Source of the DNA: an uncultured Clostridia bacterium | GTDB lineage: Bacteria; Bacillota; Clostridia; Christensenellales; Borkfalkiaceae | Assembly (NCBI GenBank): GCA_947625695.1 | Contig: CANQPO010000018.1 | Coordinates: forward strand, 1 to 35,883 | Reading direction: 5' to 3' | Length of the DNA: 35,883 nucleotides | Part shown: positions 13,288 through 21,222 of the stretch, piece after piece | Position numbering within the stretch: the stretch's first letter is position 1 | Layout: every line of letters starts with the position of its first letter | Position numbers and translations under genes: made by a program | Notes under the pieces: generated by a model | Database searches by the model: none | What the model was told of the DNA's origin: nothing | The model's input: the letters and a program-made list of their open reading frames with translations, nothing else

Positions 13288-14553
13288 TCAATTTTTTGTC
13301 AATTTGTCCAAAAGTTCGAAGTAGTTCCCGAAGGTCTTTTTGCAGCATTCGGGATCTTTGATTTTTATCCCGTCCGCTTTGAGCCCGACGAGCGCAAACG
13401 CCATGGCGACGCGGTGGTCCCCGTAACTTTCGAGCGTCGCGGGGCGCACGGGCGCGGGATATATCAAAATGTCGTCTCCGCGGCATTCGCAGGGCACGCC
13501 GAGGGCGGTCAAATTGTGTAAAATCGCCTCCACACGGTCGCACTCCTGCTTGCGGATGTGCCCGATGTTTCTGAGAACGGAGGGGGTCGCCGCAAACGGC
13601 GCAAGCGCGGCAAGCGTCAGCGTTTGGTCCGAAAAATCTTGCATATCCACGTCGAACCCGCTGAAAGTTGAAATATTTCCGCCGTCCGCCACCATTCCCG
13701 CGGGGGCGTCGGTCACGGTTACCCCCTTTTCTTTCAAAACATCGAGCAGTTTCAAATCAGTCTGCCCGCAGTCGGGGTGCGCGCCGTGCACGAGCACCTT
13801 TGCCCCGCAGAGGAGGGAGAGGGCGTAAAAGTAGCACGCGCCCGAAAAATCGGGGGCGACCGCATACTCCTTCGCGGCGGTTTGGATGGGGAAGAGGGTA
13901 ATTTTGTTCCCCGCGCGGGAGAAATCTCCGCCGAAGGCGCGCACAACGTCGAGGGTCGTCTGAATATAGCTTCCCTCCGTGCGGCTTCCCGTCAGAATAA
14001 GGGTGAGCGGCCTCTTTCCCACCGCGGCGGCAAGCAGAAGCCCGCTCGCATATTGGGTGCTCACGTCGGTGTTCACGGTGAGAGCGTCCGTAGAAATGCC
14101 GCAGCTTTTGAGGCGGAAGGGGAAATGCCCGACTTTTTCGCCGTATTCTATTTTTACGCCCTCCCTTGCGAGCACTTCCAAAAAGTCCATCGGGCGTTTT
14201 TTCATCTGGGGGGAGGCGTCGAGGTCGTATTCTCCCCCCGAAAAAGCGAGGACGGCCGTTAAAAAACGGGCGGCAGTGCCCGCGCTCCCCACATTCAAAG
14301 CCGCCTTCTTGCGGAACGCGGCAGTTCCGTGCACGCAAATTTTATCGCCCGCCCGCTCCGTGCCGATGCCGAGCGAAGAGAGACAGGAGAGCAGATCTTC
14401 GCTGTCCTGCCCGAAATTCCCGCAGCCCGAAAGCAGGGTGTCGCCCTCGGTAAAGGCGGCAAGCAGGAGGGCGCGGTTCAAGATACTTTTGGAAGCGGGG
14501 ACGGAAACGGCGACGTCTTTCCGCGTCAGCCGTGCGCATTCGTAAATTTTCAT
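13288..14553 (-). CDS. aroA: 3-phosphoshikimate 1-carboxyvinyltransferase (EPSP synthase)
   Basis: EPSP synthase joins phosphoenolpyruvate to shikimate-3-phosphate in the shikimate pathway to chorismate and is the glyphosate target. The 421-residue protein starts at ATG 14553; the longer frame upstream runs through its own promoter. Motifs are VPASKSILNRALLLAAF, NVGSAGTAARFLTAVLA, QMKKRPMDFL, STQYASGLLLAA, PDFSGACYFYALSLL and the C-terminal SYGDHRVAMAFALVGL. Length is normal (about 430). The minus-strand promoter TTGACC-17-TATACT ends six bases before the ATG, with no Shine-Dalgarno, so translation may start on a leaderless mRNA. It is divergent from a metallopeptidase gene; tyrA, which uses the same pathway end-product, lies 0.8 kb away on the other strand. 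Confidence 0.96.
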   Translation of the reverse strand: MKIYECARLTRKDVAVSVPASKSILNRALLLAAFTEGDTLLSGCGNFGQDSEDLLSCLSSLGIGTERAGDKICVHGTAAFRKKAALNVGSAGTAARFLTAVLAFSGGEYDLDASPQMKKRPMDFLEVLAREGVKIEYGEKVGHFPFRLKSCGISTDALTVNTDVSTQYASGLLLAAAVGKRPLTLILTGSRTEGSYIQTTLDVVRAFGGDFSRAGNKITLFPIQTAAKEYAVAPDFSGACYFYALSLLCGAKVLVHGAHPDCGQTDLKLLDVLKEKGVTVTDAPAGMVADGGNISTFSGFDVDMQDFSDQTLTLAALAPFAATPSVLRNIGHIRKQECDRVEAILHNLTALGVPCECRGDDILIYPAPVRPATLESYGDHRVAMAFALVGLKADGIKIKDPECCKKTFGNYFELLDKLTKN

Positions 14554-14559
14554 AGGACA

Positions 14560-14588
14560 AGTATAACAAAAGCGGGGAAAAAGGTCAA
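14560..14588 (-). promoter_or_regulatory. aroA promoter
   Basis: Minus strand TTGACC (14588-14583), 17 bp, TATACT (14565-14560), then TGTCCT and the ATG at 14553. The start of transcription is predicted at or within a base of the ATG. Confidence 0.75.
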
Positions 14589-14596
14589 ACGATTGG

Positions 14597-14625
14597 TTGA
14601 AAAATCTCGCAAGGCGTGTTATAAT
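14597..14625 (+). promoter_or_regulatory. Promoter of the YgjP-like metallopeptidase gene
   Basis: TTGAAA (14597-14602), 17 bp, TATAAT (14620-14625), seven bases before the ATG at 14633. It is back to back with the aroA promoter. Confidence 0.75.
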
Positions 14626-14632
14626 AGGTGCC

Positions 14633-15262
14633 ATGGAAGTGAAGATCGTGCGAAGCAGACGGAAAACGCTCTCGCTTACCGTCACGCGGGAGGGGGAGGT
14701 CGTCGTGCGCGCGCCCTACGGGGTGAGCAAGGATTACATCTCCCGCTTTGTCGGGTCGCACGCTTCTTGGATCGAAAAACGCCTGCAGGCAGTGGAGCAA
14801 AGACCCAAGCTCGACCTTTCAAACGGCGCGAACCTCTTACTCTTCGGAAGCGCATATACGATCGCAAGCGGCAGAACGCGCATCGGCGAGGGTATGATTT
14901 TTTTGCCCGAAGAGGGGAGAGAGAATGCGCTTGCCCGCCTCTTGAAAAAATTTTCTCTTCAAGTCATGGAGAGGGTCACCTCCCGCATTGCGAAAGAATA
15001 CGGCTTTTGCTACCGCGCCGTTCGCATCTCCTCGGCGAGGGGAAGGTGGGGTTCCTGCAACCGCGACGGGGTGATCGCTTACACCTTCCGCGTCGCCTTT
15101 CTGCCGCCCGAACTCTGCGAATATGTCGCCGTGCACGAACTTGCGCACACCGTCGTGTTCAACCACAGCGCGGAATTTTGGGAAGTGGTGGGGGATATTC
15201 TGCCCGATTGGAAAGCGCGGAGGAAGGCGTTAAAGGCAAATCCTGCCATCGAATTTTTATAA
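14633..15262 (+). CDS. YgjP-like (DUF45/M48-type) metallopeptidase domain protein
   Basis: A 209-residue soluble protein with the YgjP family layout: N-terminal beta domain (IVRSRRKTLSLTVTREGEVVVRAPYGV, then the WIEKRL helix), the conserved SSARGRWGSCNRDGVIAYTFRVAFLPPELCEYVAVHELAHTVVFNHSAEFWEVV block with zinc motif HELAH and a third His ligand in FNHS, and the closing PDWKARRKALKA. The family resembles SprT and WLM peptidases and in many genomes accompanies restriction systems; no such system is here. The ATG at 14633 is chosen because the consensus promoter overlaps the alternative upstream start. Substrate unknown. Confidence 0.88.
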   Translation: MEVKIVRSRRKTLSLTVTREGEVVVRAPYGVSKDYISRFVGSHASWIEKRLQAVEQRPKLDLSNGANLLLFGSAYTIASGRTRIGEGMIFLPEEGRENALARLLKKFSLQVMERVTSRIAKEYGFCYRAVRISSARGRWGSCNRDGVIAYTFRVAFLPPELCEYVAVHELAHTVVFNHSAEFWEVVGDILPDWKARRKALKANPAIEFL

Positions 15263-15280
15263 TTTTAATGTGTGCATAGT

Positions 15281-15318
15281 ATTATGTGTGACATAATACG
15301 TACTATGTGTGACATAAT
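15281..15318. repeat. Dispersed palindrome, site B (two 17-mers)
   Basis: ATTATGTGTGACATAAT (15281-15297) and ACTATGTGTGACATAAT (15302-15318) are 21 bp apart centre to centre, in the gap before tyrA. The first has perfect 7-bp arms. Preceded by GCATAGT as at the 5714 and 30730 sites. Confidence 0.7.
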
Positions 15319-15341
15319 TACTAATTTTTTGAGGGAAAATT

Positions 15342-16160
15342 ATGCAAATTGTTGTCTATGGCCTCGGCATCATCGGGGCGTCGCTTGCGGCGGCGCTCAA
15401 AGCAAGCGGGCACACCGTCTTGGGAAAGAACAGAAGTAAGGAACCCGTCGAGATCGCGCTCTCCCGCGGCATGATCGACGGCGAGGCGGAGAGCTATGAG
15501 GGAGCCGAAGTGATCTTTCTCGCCCTTCCGCCCAAGCCCACCTTGAAAGAGCTCGAGGAGGTGGACTTTCCCGAGGGCGTTATCGTCTGCGACATCTGCG
15601 GCGTAAAGCGGATCATCGAGGAGGCCGTCTTTTCCAAGCCGCGCCGCTACCGCTACGTGGGCGCGCACCCCATGGCGGGCAAGGAGACGAGCGGGATCGC
15701 CTCCTCCGACCCTTGTCTCTTCCGCGGCAAAAATCTCATCTTGACCGTAAACGACAAGACGGACGGGGACGCGCTCCAAACCGTGGAGCGCCTTGCGCGG
15801 GACGCGGGGTTCGGACGGATTGTCCATACCACGGCAGCAGAGCACGACAAGAAGATCGCGCTCACTTCCCAGCTTGCGCACATCGTCTCCAACGCCTACA
15901 TCAAGAGCCCCACGGCGAAGGGGATCGCCGGCTTTACGGGTGGCAGTTTTCAGGACATGACGCGGGTCGGCGGCGTGGACGAAAATTTGTGGAAGGACCT
16001 CTATTTTTACAATTGCGACAACCTTCTTGCCGAGATCGAGGGGCTTTCCGATCGGCTGAAAGAGTACGCAAAGGCCCTCAAAGAGGGGGACGAAGAGGCG
16101 CTTTTAAGCTGCCTTCGGGCAGGTCGGCACGCTTATGAGGCTTATTTTTCGGAAAAATAA
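15342..16160 (+). CDS. tyrA: Prephenate dehydrogenase
   Basis: A 272-residue NAD(P)-dependent enzyme that oxidatively decarboxylates prephenate to 4-hydroxyphenylpyruvate for tyrosine. The Rossmann loop GLGIIGASLAAALK opens the protein; VGAHPMAGKETSG and the AEHDKKIALTSQLAHIVSNAY segment carry the conserved catalytic His, and GGSFQDMTRVGG contributes to the active site. Length is that of the minimal catalytic core: no C-terminal ACT domain and no chorismate mutase fusion, so feedback control by tyrosine, if any, must work another way. GAGGG precedes the ATG. The palindromes at 15281-15318 lie in its upstream region. Confidence 0.95.
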   Translation: MQIVVYGLGIIGASLAAALKASGHTVLGKNRSKEPVEIALSRGMIDGEAESYEGAEVIFLALPPKPTLKELEEVDFPEGVIVCDICGVKRIIEEAVFSKPRRYRYVGAHPMAGKETSGIASSDPCLFRGKNLILTVNDKTDGDALQTVERLARDAGFGRIVHTTAAEHDKKIALTSQLAHIVSNAYIKSPTAKGIAGFTGGSFQDMTRVGGVDENLWKDLYFYNCDNLLAEIEGLSDRLKEYAKALKEGDEEALLSCLRAGRHAYEAYFSEK

Positions 16161-16171
16161 GCAAATTTCTC

Positions 16172-16200
16172 TTTACTTTTTCCGAATTTTACGCTATACT
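16172..16200 (+). promoter_or_regulatory. Promoter of the MBL hydrolase/rho operon
   Basis: TTTACT (16172-16177), 17 bp, TATACT (16195-16200). The transcript would have a leader of about 78 nt. In it, a 14-codon ORF (ATG 16219 to TAA 16263, MFRFTFRKAFQGLV) follows an AGGA and could be a leader peptide; this is uncertain. Confidence 0.65.
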
Positions 16201-16284
16201 TTCTTCATAGGAATTTTTATGTTCCGCTTCACTTTTCGAAAGGCTTTTCAAGGCTTGGTTTAATTTGTTTTTTTCGGAGGCATC

Positions 16285-16920
16285 ATGAAAATTCAATATT
16301 TGGGGCATTCCTCTTTCCTTTTGACCTTCGAAGGGGGGACCCGCATTGTGACCGATCCGTTCGGGGACGTCGGAATTCCGATGCCGCCCGTCTCTGCGGA
16401 TGCCGTCACGGTGAGCCATTCGCACTACGATCACTGTACCGTAGGCGGGGTGCGCGCGTCCGTCGTCCTCAACACGGAGGGCGTTTTCGACGTGGGCGGC
16501 GTGCACATTACTTCCGTTCTCTGCGACCACGACGATGCGGGCGGCAGAAAACGGGGAAAGACGCTCGCCTTCCGCTTCGAGGCGGAGGGGATTTCTGTGT
16601 TGCACCTCGGCGATATCGGCGAGCCCTGTTCTGCGGAGGTACTCAAGCGGCTCGGGCGGGCGGACGTTCTGTTTCTTCCCGTCGGCGGGAACTACACCAT
16701 CAACGCGCACGAAGCCAAAACATATGTCGTGGGGATACGTCCCGCGATCTGCGTCCCCATGCACTACAAAGTGAAGGGGCTCACCGTGGATATTTCGGGC
16801 GCGGAGGAATTTTTATCTCTCTTCGGGAATACGAAAAGAGCGCAAACGCTCACGCTCTCCGAAAGACCGGAGGGTGAGACGCAAATTATCTTTATGGAGA
16901 GGACTTTTGATGTTAGATAA
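16285..16920 (+). CDS. Metallo-beta-lactamase-fold hydrolase, UPF0173/YtkL-like
   Basis: A 211-residue protein with the metal-dependent hydrolase pattern of UPF0173: MKIQYLGHSSFLLTFEGGTRIVTDPF, the zinc motif HSHYDH (HxHxDH), VLHLGDIGEPC and VPMHYKVKG near the end. Zinc ligands expected in the fold are all present. The family's substrate is not established. The ATG has a strong GGAGG. Its last 11 nt overlap the start of rho, so the two are translated together; this tight link to an essential termination factor is a context clue but does not define function. Confidence 0.9.
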   Translation: MKIQYLGHSSFLLTFEGGTRIVTDPFGDVGIPMPPVSADAVTVSHSHYDHCTVGGVRASVVLNTEGVFDVGGVHITSVLCDHDDAGGRKRGKTLAFRFEAEGISVLHLGDIGEPCSAEVLKRLGRADVLFLPVGGNYTINAHEAKTYVVGIRPAICVPMHYKVKGLTVDISGAEEFLSLFGNTKRAQTLTLSERPEGETQIIFMERTFDVR

Positions 16921-18358
16921 AGAAATGAGTCAGGAAATCGAACAGGAATACCGCACCTTTCTCGGCAGCTTGCCGCTTCCCACTCTGCGCATTTTGGGCA
17001 GAATGAACGGCGTGCCCACCGATCGTTCGGGGAATAAGACCGTTCTCGTAGACGGGATCGTGGATATCCTCATGGGGCGGTCGATGCCGGTGCCCCGTTC
17101 GGGCAGAGGCGCGCCCGTCAAACAGAGCTATATCGACCCCTCCGTCATCCAAAAACTCAGCGACATCCGCCGCAAGGGGGAGAAGGAGGTCAAACCTCCC
17201 ATTCTCGAGGTGGCGAGCGAGGGCGAGAAGGGGTACTATGAACAGCCGACCTGCTCGGGGATCCTCGAGATCATGCAGAGCGGCTACGGATTTTTGCGCG
17301 CCAAGAACTGCCAGCCGACCAACGGAGGGGACGTGTTCATCGCCGCGCCCATCATCCACTCCCTCAAATTGCGTGAAGGGGACTTTGTCGCCTGCATTCC
17401 CAAGCCCCGTCTCAAAAACGACTCGGCGGCGATCGGCGAACTTCTGAGCGTCAACGGCCGCCCCGTCGGTTCCTATGAAGAGCGCCTCTTCTTCGACACC
17501 CTCACCGCGGGCTATCCCAACGAGCGCATCACCCTCTCGGAGGGAAGCGACGTGCTCTCCCTTCGCCTTTTAGACCTGTTCGCACCCATCGGCAAGGGAC
17601 AGCGCGCCCTCATCATCGCCCCGCCCAAGGCGGGCAAGACCACTCTTTTGAAGGACATCGCTCGCGCGATCTCCGAAAATCACAAGGAGATCGACGTTAT
17701 CGTTCTGCTCATCGACGAGCGGCCCGAGGAAGTCACCGACTTCCGCTCGAGCGTCGATACCGCCGAGGTGATCTATTCCACCTTCGACGAAGGAGCCGAC
17801 CATCACATCCGCGCGGCGGAACTCACCATCGCGCACGCCAAGCGGCTTGCGGAGCTCGGGCGGGACGTTGTGATCTTGCTTGACTCCCTCACCAAGCTCA
17901 CCCGCGCCTACAACTATATGACGGAAAGCACGGGCAAGACCCTTTCGGGCGGGCTGGACGCGGGCGCGTTCGCCGAGCCCAAGCGCTTCTTCGGCGCGGC
18001 GCGCAACACGGTGGAGGCGGGGAGCATCACCATTCTTGCGACTGCGTTGGTGGACACGGGGAGCCGCATGGACGACGTCATCTACGAGGAATTCAAGGGC
18101 ACGGGCAACAGCGATATCTTCCTTTCGCGGGAACTTGCGGAAAGGCGCATCTTTCCCGCCGTCGATCTGCGCCGTTCGGGAACGCGCAAAGAGGAACTTC
18201 TCATGCCGAAAGCAGAGCTCGCCGCCGTGTACAAACTGCGCGAGCGGGGGCTTGCGGAGAGCACGGAGGGGATCCTCGACATGATGAAAAAGACGCAGAA
18301 CAACGACGAGTTCGTCACTCGCCTGCCCGAGTGGCTGAAGGTGTATAAGGGAAATTAA
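16910..18358 (+). CDS. rho: Transcription termination factor Rho
   Basis: Rho is a hexameric RNA-dependent ATPase that ends transcription. The 482-residue protein begins [34 protein letters not shown] at ATG 16910, preceded by GGAGAGGA; a slightly longer frame inside the upstream gene is rejected. Domains: N-terminal helical region with a basic/Pro linker (about 1-115), the OSB cold-shock-like RNA-binding domain ([19 protein letters not shown]), then the ATPase core with Walker [10 protein letters not shown] (Lys243), Walker [11 protein letters not shown]-loop [13 protein letters not shown] and [10 protein letters not shown]. All catalytic motifs look intact. It is about 60 residues longer than E. 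coli Rho, the excess lying before the RNA-binding domain. Confidence 0.98.
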   Translation: MLDKEMSQEIEQEYRTFLGSLPLPTLRILGRMNGVPTDRSGNKTVLVDGIVDILMGRSMPVPRSGRGAPVKQSYIDPSVIQKLSDIRRKGEKEVKPPILEVASEGEKGYYEQPTCSGILEIMQSGYGFLRAKNCQPTNGGDVFIAAPIIHSLKLREGDFVACIPKPRLKNDSAAIGELLSVNGRPVGSYEERLFFDTLTAGYPNERITLSEGSDVLSLRLLDLFAPIGKGQRALIIAPPKAGKTTLLKDIARAISENHKEIDVIVLLIDERPEEVTDFRSSVDTAEVIYSTFDEGADHHIRAAELTIAHAKRLAELGRDVVILLDSLTKLTRAYNYMTESTGKTLSGGLDAGAFAEPKRFFGAARNTVEAGSITILATALVDTGSRMDDVIYEEFKGTGNSDIFLSRELAERRIFPAVDLRRSGTRKEELLMPKAELAAVYKLRERGLAESTEGILDMMKKTQNNDEFVTRLPEWLKVYKGN

Positions 18359-18372
18359 ATTTGTAAAATAAG

Positions 18373-18409
18373 AGCGGCGGCTCCGCAAGTTTGCGGAGCC
18401 GCCGCTTTC
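18373..18409. terminator. Convergent terminator between rho and the PadR-type gene
   Basis: A long GC-rich stem (18373-18386 with 18393-18406) has a short AAGTTT loop and ends in TTTCATCTTTC. It lies 14 bp past rho and 12 bp from the end of the opposite gene and probably serves both. Confidence 0.8.
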
Positions 18410-18420
18410 ATCTTTCAAAG

Positions 18421-21078
18421 TTATTCTTCGTCGATGGGCCTCACCTGCAGATAGTAGGCAATGCCGAACACGACGATGGAGAAGAAGTACACCGCGGGAA
18501 GAATGACAAAGGTCATCAGCTGTCCCATATCGGCGAAGTCGGCTCTTGCGGCGAGCGCGACGATGAGGATTACGATCACGCAGAGCGCATAGGCGACGAT
18601 GGTGTTGACGAGCAGATTTCCCGTCTTTCTCAGTGACCGTTCGCCGAAGCGGTTGATGTACATCAGGAAGGTCACGAGCAGAAGCGCAAGTCCCGTTCCC
18701 CAGATGAAGTAGGGGTAGAAGCGGGGGAGCTTGAGTTTGCTCTGGAAACCGAGCGCGATGCTTCCTTCCGCAAGGCAGAGCAGGAACACGACGAGTGCGC
18801 TGAAGAAGAGCGCCTTTCCGCGGTGGACGAGGCTTTCGGACTTCACAGGCTCTTCCTTGTGTCGCCCGCCCGAGGTCGTGATCCGGATGCCGTCCTGTGC
18901 GGCGAGGGATTCGAGATCGTAGAAGTCCACTCCGTCGAGCGGCCGTCCCGTGTACACCCGTGCGGGTTTGGGCTCGGGAGCGGGCTCGGATGCGGGCATG
19001 GGAGCGGGCGCAGGAGCGGGGGCGGGAGCGGGTTCGGGCGCAGGCATGGGAGCAGGCGCGGGAACGGGGGCAGGGGTAGGCGCAGGGGCAGGTGCGGGAA
19101 CAGGTTCCTCCTGCGGCAGCGCGCTGTTGTAGAGATTGCGGATGATCGAGCGGTATTCCCGTTCCGCCTCGGGTTTGGAGACGTACACATAGTCCTCCGC
19201 AGACGTGGGTTTTTCGTAGTAGTAACTGCCCTCGTTGCGTTCCTCGCTCGGACCTCCGTTTACGAGATTGAGATAATTTTGGTGGATGATCTGCTGTTCG
19301 CGGTGGCGGTAAAGCCGCTCATCCTCTTCGCGGATGCGGGCTTCCTGCTCCGCGAGCTCGCGCTCATGCATTTCGCGGAACTCCGCCGCCTGGTCGCGCA
19401 GCCGCTGTTCATAGCGGGCGCGTTCCTCGGCGAAGGGCTCCATTTCACGGATGCGGGCGTTCTGCGCTTCCTTCTCCTGTGCAAGCGAGAGGGCGCGCGC
19501 CCGATCCTCGTCCGTGGGAGCAAATAAGGTCTCGCTCGCGGATTGTCTGCGCTGTTGCGCTTCGAGAAGTCTTTGCGCCTGCTCCTCCGCTTCGAGGCGG
19601 CGCTGCTCTTCAATCTGACGGATCCTTTCCTCTGCGGCGAGGCGCATTTCCTCCTCGGCAAGACGCTGAAGTTCCTCTTCGGAGAGCGTCTCTTCTACCG
19701 TTTCGGGCTCTGCCGCCGTCTCGGGCTCCGTTGCCGCTTCAAGAACTTCGGCGGGCGCTTCGGGCTCCGCCGCGGCTTCGGCTACGGACTCTTCTACGGG
19801 CTCTGTCGCGGCTTCGGCTACGGGCTCGGCTTCGAGCTCCGCCTCGGGAACTTCGGCTTCAACCGCTTCGCTCTCCTCGGCGGCCTCCTCTGAGGGAGCG
19901 GCCTCTTCAGACGTTTCGGGCTCTGCCTCTTCCGCTGCGAGCTCGGCGGTTTCTTCGCGGCGGCGTTCCTCTTCGGCGAGAGCAAATTCCCGCTCGAGGA
20001 GCTCCTGCTCCCGCTTGGTGCCCGCCTCTTCCCTTGCGCGGAGCACTTCTTCGCGCACGCGGAGGGACTCTTCGTATCTTGCCTTCTCCTCTTCGAAGGC
20101 GGCTCGCTGTGCGGCAAGATCGTCCTCCGTCTCTTCGGGAAGGTCGTCAAGGTCGTCCTCGTCGCGGTCGGGCACGCGGGAAGTGGACTGCTTGAGCACC
20201 CGCATGTCCACTGCGGCGGGGGCGGGCTCGGAGAAGTCGAACTCCTTGTCCGAGATTAGGCTGTCGATCACGGTGCGGGAGTATTCCCACTCCGTCTGGT
20301 TGCGTTCGGAGATCTCCTTTCCCGCGTCGGTGAGGGAGAAATATTTTCTCCTGCCGCCGCCCACGGACCCTCCCCAATAGGAGGTGATGTAGCCGTCCTT
20401 TTCCAACCGCTTGAGGGCGCTGTAAAGGGAGGGCTGCTTCATGGTGTACTGCCCGCGGCTCTTGTGCTCGATTTCGGAAATGATCTCGTAGCCGTATTTA
20501 TCTCCGTCATAGAGAGAACGGAGAATGATGGTGTTGATGTGTCCGCGTATGAGATCGGAACTGATTGCGAGCGATTCGTCCTTCTCTTCCTTTTCCTCTT
20601 GCTTGGGCTCTTCTGATTCCTCGGGCTCCTCTTCGGCTTCGGCGGCGGGAGACTCGGGCTCCTCTTCGGCTTCGGCGGCGGGAGACTCGGGTTCTTCCTC
20701 GGCTTCCGCTTCGGGCTCGTCCTCGAATTCGACTTCGGGTTCTTCGGGCTCTTCCTCGAACTCGGGTTCGTCATCGAATGCTACCGGAGGCTCTTCGTCC
20801 TCGAATTCCACTTCGGGTTCTTCGGGTTCGTCCTCGAACTCGGGTTCGTCATCGAATGCTACCGGAGGTTCTTCGTCCTCGAACTCGACTTCGGCTTCCT
20901 CGGACTCTTCCTCGAATTCGGGCTCTTCGTCCTCGAAGTAGACGCCGTCGGGGTCCTCATCGGAAAGGAAAGGGGAGACAAGGGGCAAACCGCTCTCTTG
21001 GGAGCCGTCGCGATCCGCATTATCAATGGGCTCGTCGTCGTCCCCGTCATGGTCAAAACGGAAAAAATCTTGCTCCAT
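18421..21078 (-). CDS. Membrane-anchored PadR-domain protein with long acidic and coiled linker
   Basis: An 885-residue protein starting at ATG 21078 behind AAGGAG. Order of parts: acidic low-complexity region with near-identical repeats (about 45-168, for example EPPVAFDDEPEFE and EEEPESPAAEA); a PadR winged-helix domain (about 172-285: LIRGHINTIILRSLYDGDKYGYEII, then QPSLYSALKRLEKDGYITSYW and GGGRRKYFSLTDAGKEI); a charged Glu/Arg/Ala coiled region (about 305-640); a Pro-Ala stretch (about 655-705); and four membrane segments (about 756-778, 788-808, 821-844, 855-878). PadR proteins are normally soluble and 100-200 residues long, so a tethered DNA-binding domain is unusual. The gene is the only one on its message and has a perfect consensus promoter. 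Function unknown; the closest reading is a membrane-bound transcriptional regulator or nucleoid/membrane linker. Confidence 0.82.
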   Translation of the reverse strand: MEQDFFRFDHDGDDDEPIDNADRDGSQESGLPLVSPFLSDEDPDGVYFEDEEPEFEEESEEAEVEFEDEEPPVAFDDEPEFEDEPEEPEVEFEDEEPPVAFDDEPEFEEEPEEPEVEFEDEPEAEAEEEPESPAAEAEEEPESPAAEAEEEPEESEEPKQEEKEEKDESLAISSDLIRGHINTIILRSLYDGDKYGYEIISEIEHKSRGQYTMKQPSLYSALKRLEKDGYITSYWGGSVGGGRRKYFSLTDAGKEISERNQTEWEYSRTVIDSLISDKEFDFSEPAPAAVDMRVLKQSTSRVPDRDEDDLDDLPEETEDDLAAQRAAFEEEKARYEESLRVREEVLRAREEAGTKREQELLEREFALAEEERRREETAELAAEEAEPETSEEAAPSEEAAEESEAVEAEVPEAELEAEPVAEAATEPVEESVAEAAAEPEAPAEVLEAATEPETAAEPETVEETLSEEELQRLAEEEMRLAAEERIRQIEEQRRLEAEEQAQRLLEAQQRRQSASETLFAPTDEDRARALSLAQEKEAQNARIREMEPFAEERARYEQRLRDQAAEFREMHERELAEQEARIREEDERLYRHREQQIIHQNYLNLVNGGPSEERNEGSYYYEKPTSAEDYVYVSKPEAEREYRSIIRNLYNSALPQEEPVPAPAPAPTPAPVPAPAPMPAPEPAPAPAPAPAPMPASEPAPEPKPARVYTGRPLDGVDFYDLESLAAQDGIRITTSGGRHKEEPVKSESLVHRGKALFFSALVVFLLCLAEGSIALGFQSKLKLPRFYPYFIWGTGLALLLVTFLMYINRFGERSLRKTGNLLVNTIVAYALCVIVILIVALAARADFADMGQLMTFVILPAVYFFSIVVFGIAYYLQVRPIDEE

Positions 21079-21105
21079 AAACGTTCTCCTTGGTTTTCTG
21101 GCAAT

Positions 21106-21134
21106 ATTATACAACACATTTTCGTATTTGTCAA
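21106..21134 (-). promoter_or_regulatory. Promoter of the membrane PadR gene
   Basis: Minus strand TTGACA (21134-21129), 17 bp, TATAAT (21111-21106): a full consensus promoter, 27 bp before the ATG. A 17-mer palindrome ends 11 bp upstream of its -35. Confidence 0.85.
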
Positions 21135-21145
21135 GTATGCGAAGT

Positions 21146-21205
21146 ACTATGTCAGACAGAATTCTGCTATTTTTTCCATATTTTGTGTATTTTGTCAGAC
21201 ATAAT
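21146..21205. repeat. Dispersed palindrome, site C (two degenerate 17-mers)
   Basis: ACTATGTCAGACAGAAT (21146-21162) and ATTTTGTCAGACATAAT (21189-21205), 43 bp apart centre to centre, lie in the divergent promoter region between the PadR-type and YkvI-like genes. Each has one good and one degenerate arm. Confidence 0.6.
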
Positions 21206-21219
21206 TTCATAGATATAGG
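21192..21219 (+). promoter_or_regulatory. Weak candidate promoter of the YkvI-like gene
   Basis: TTGTCA (21192-21197), 16 bp, TATAGG (21214-21219), three bases before the ATG at 21223. The -35 lies inside a dispersed palindrome copy. The match is weak. Confidence 0.3.
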
Positions 21220-21222
21220 GAA

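Noticed and set aside
16142..16160. AT-rich hairpin at the tyrA stop as a terminator
   Set aside because: TTATTTTT/AAAAATAA stem is weak and lacks a following T tract.
19000..19120. GC-rich tandem repeat as a CRISPR or minisatellite
   Set aside because: It encodes the Pro-Ala stretch of the PadR-type protein in frame; there are no unique spacers.
20600..20940. Tandem repeats as a noncoding repeat array
   Set aside because: They are in-frame acidic repeats of the same protein and keep the reading frame.
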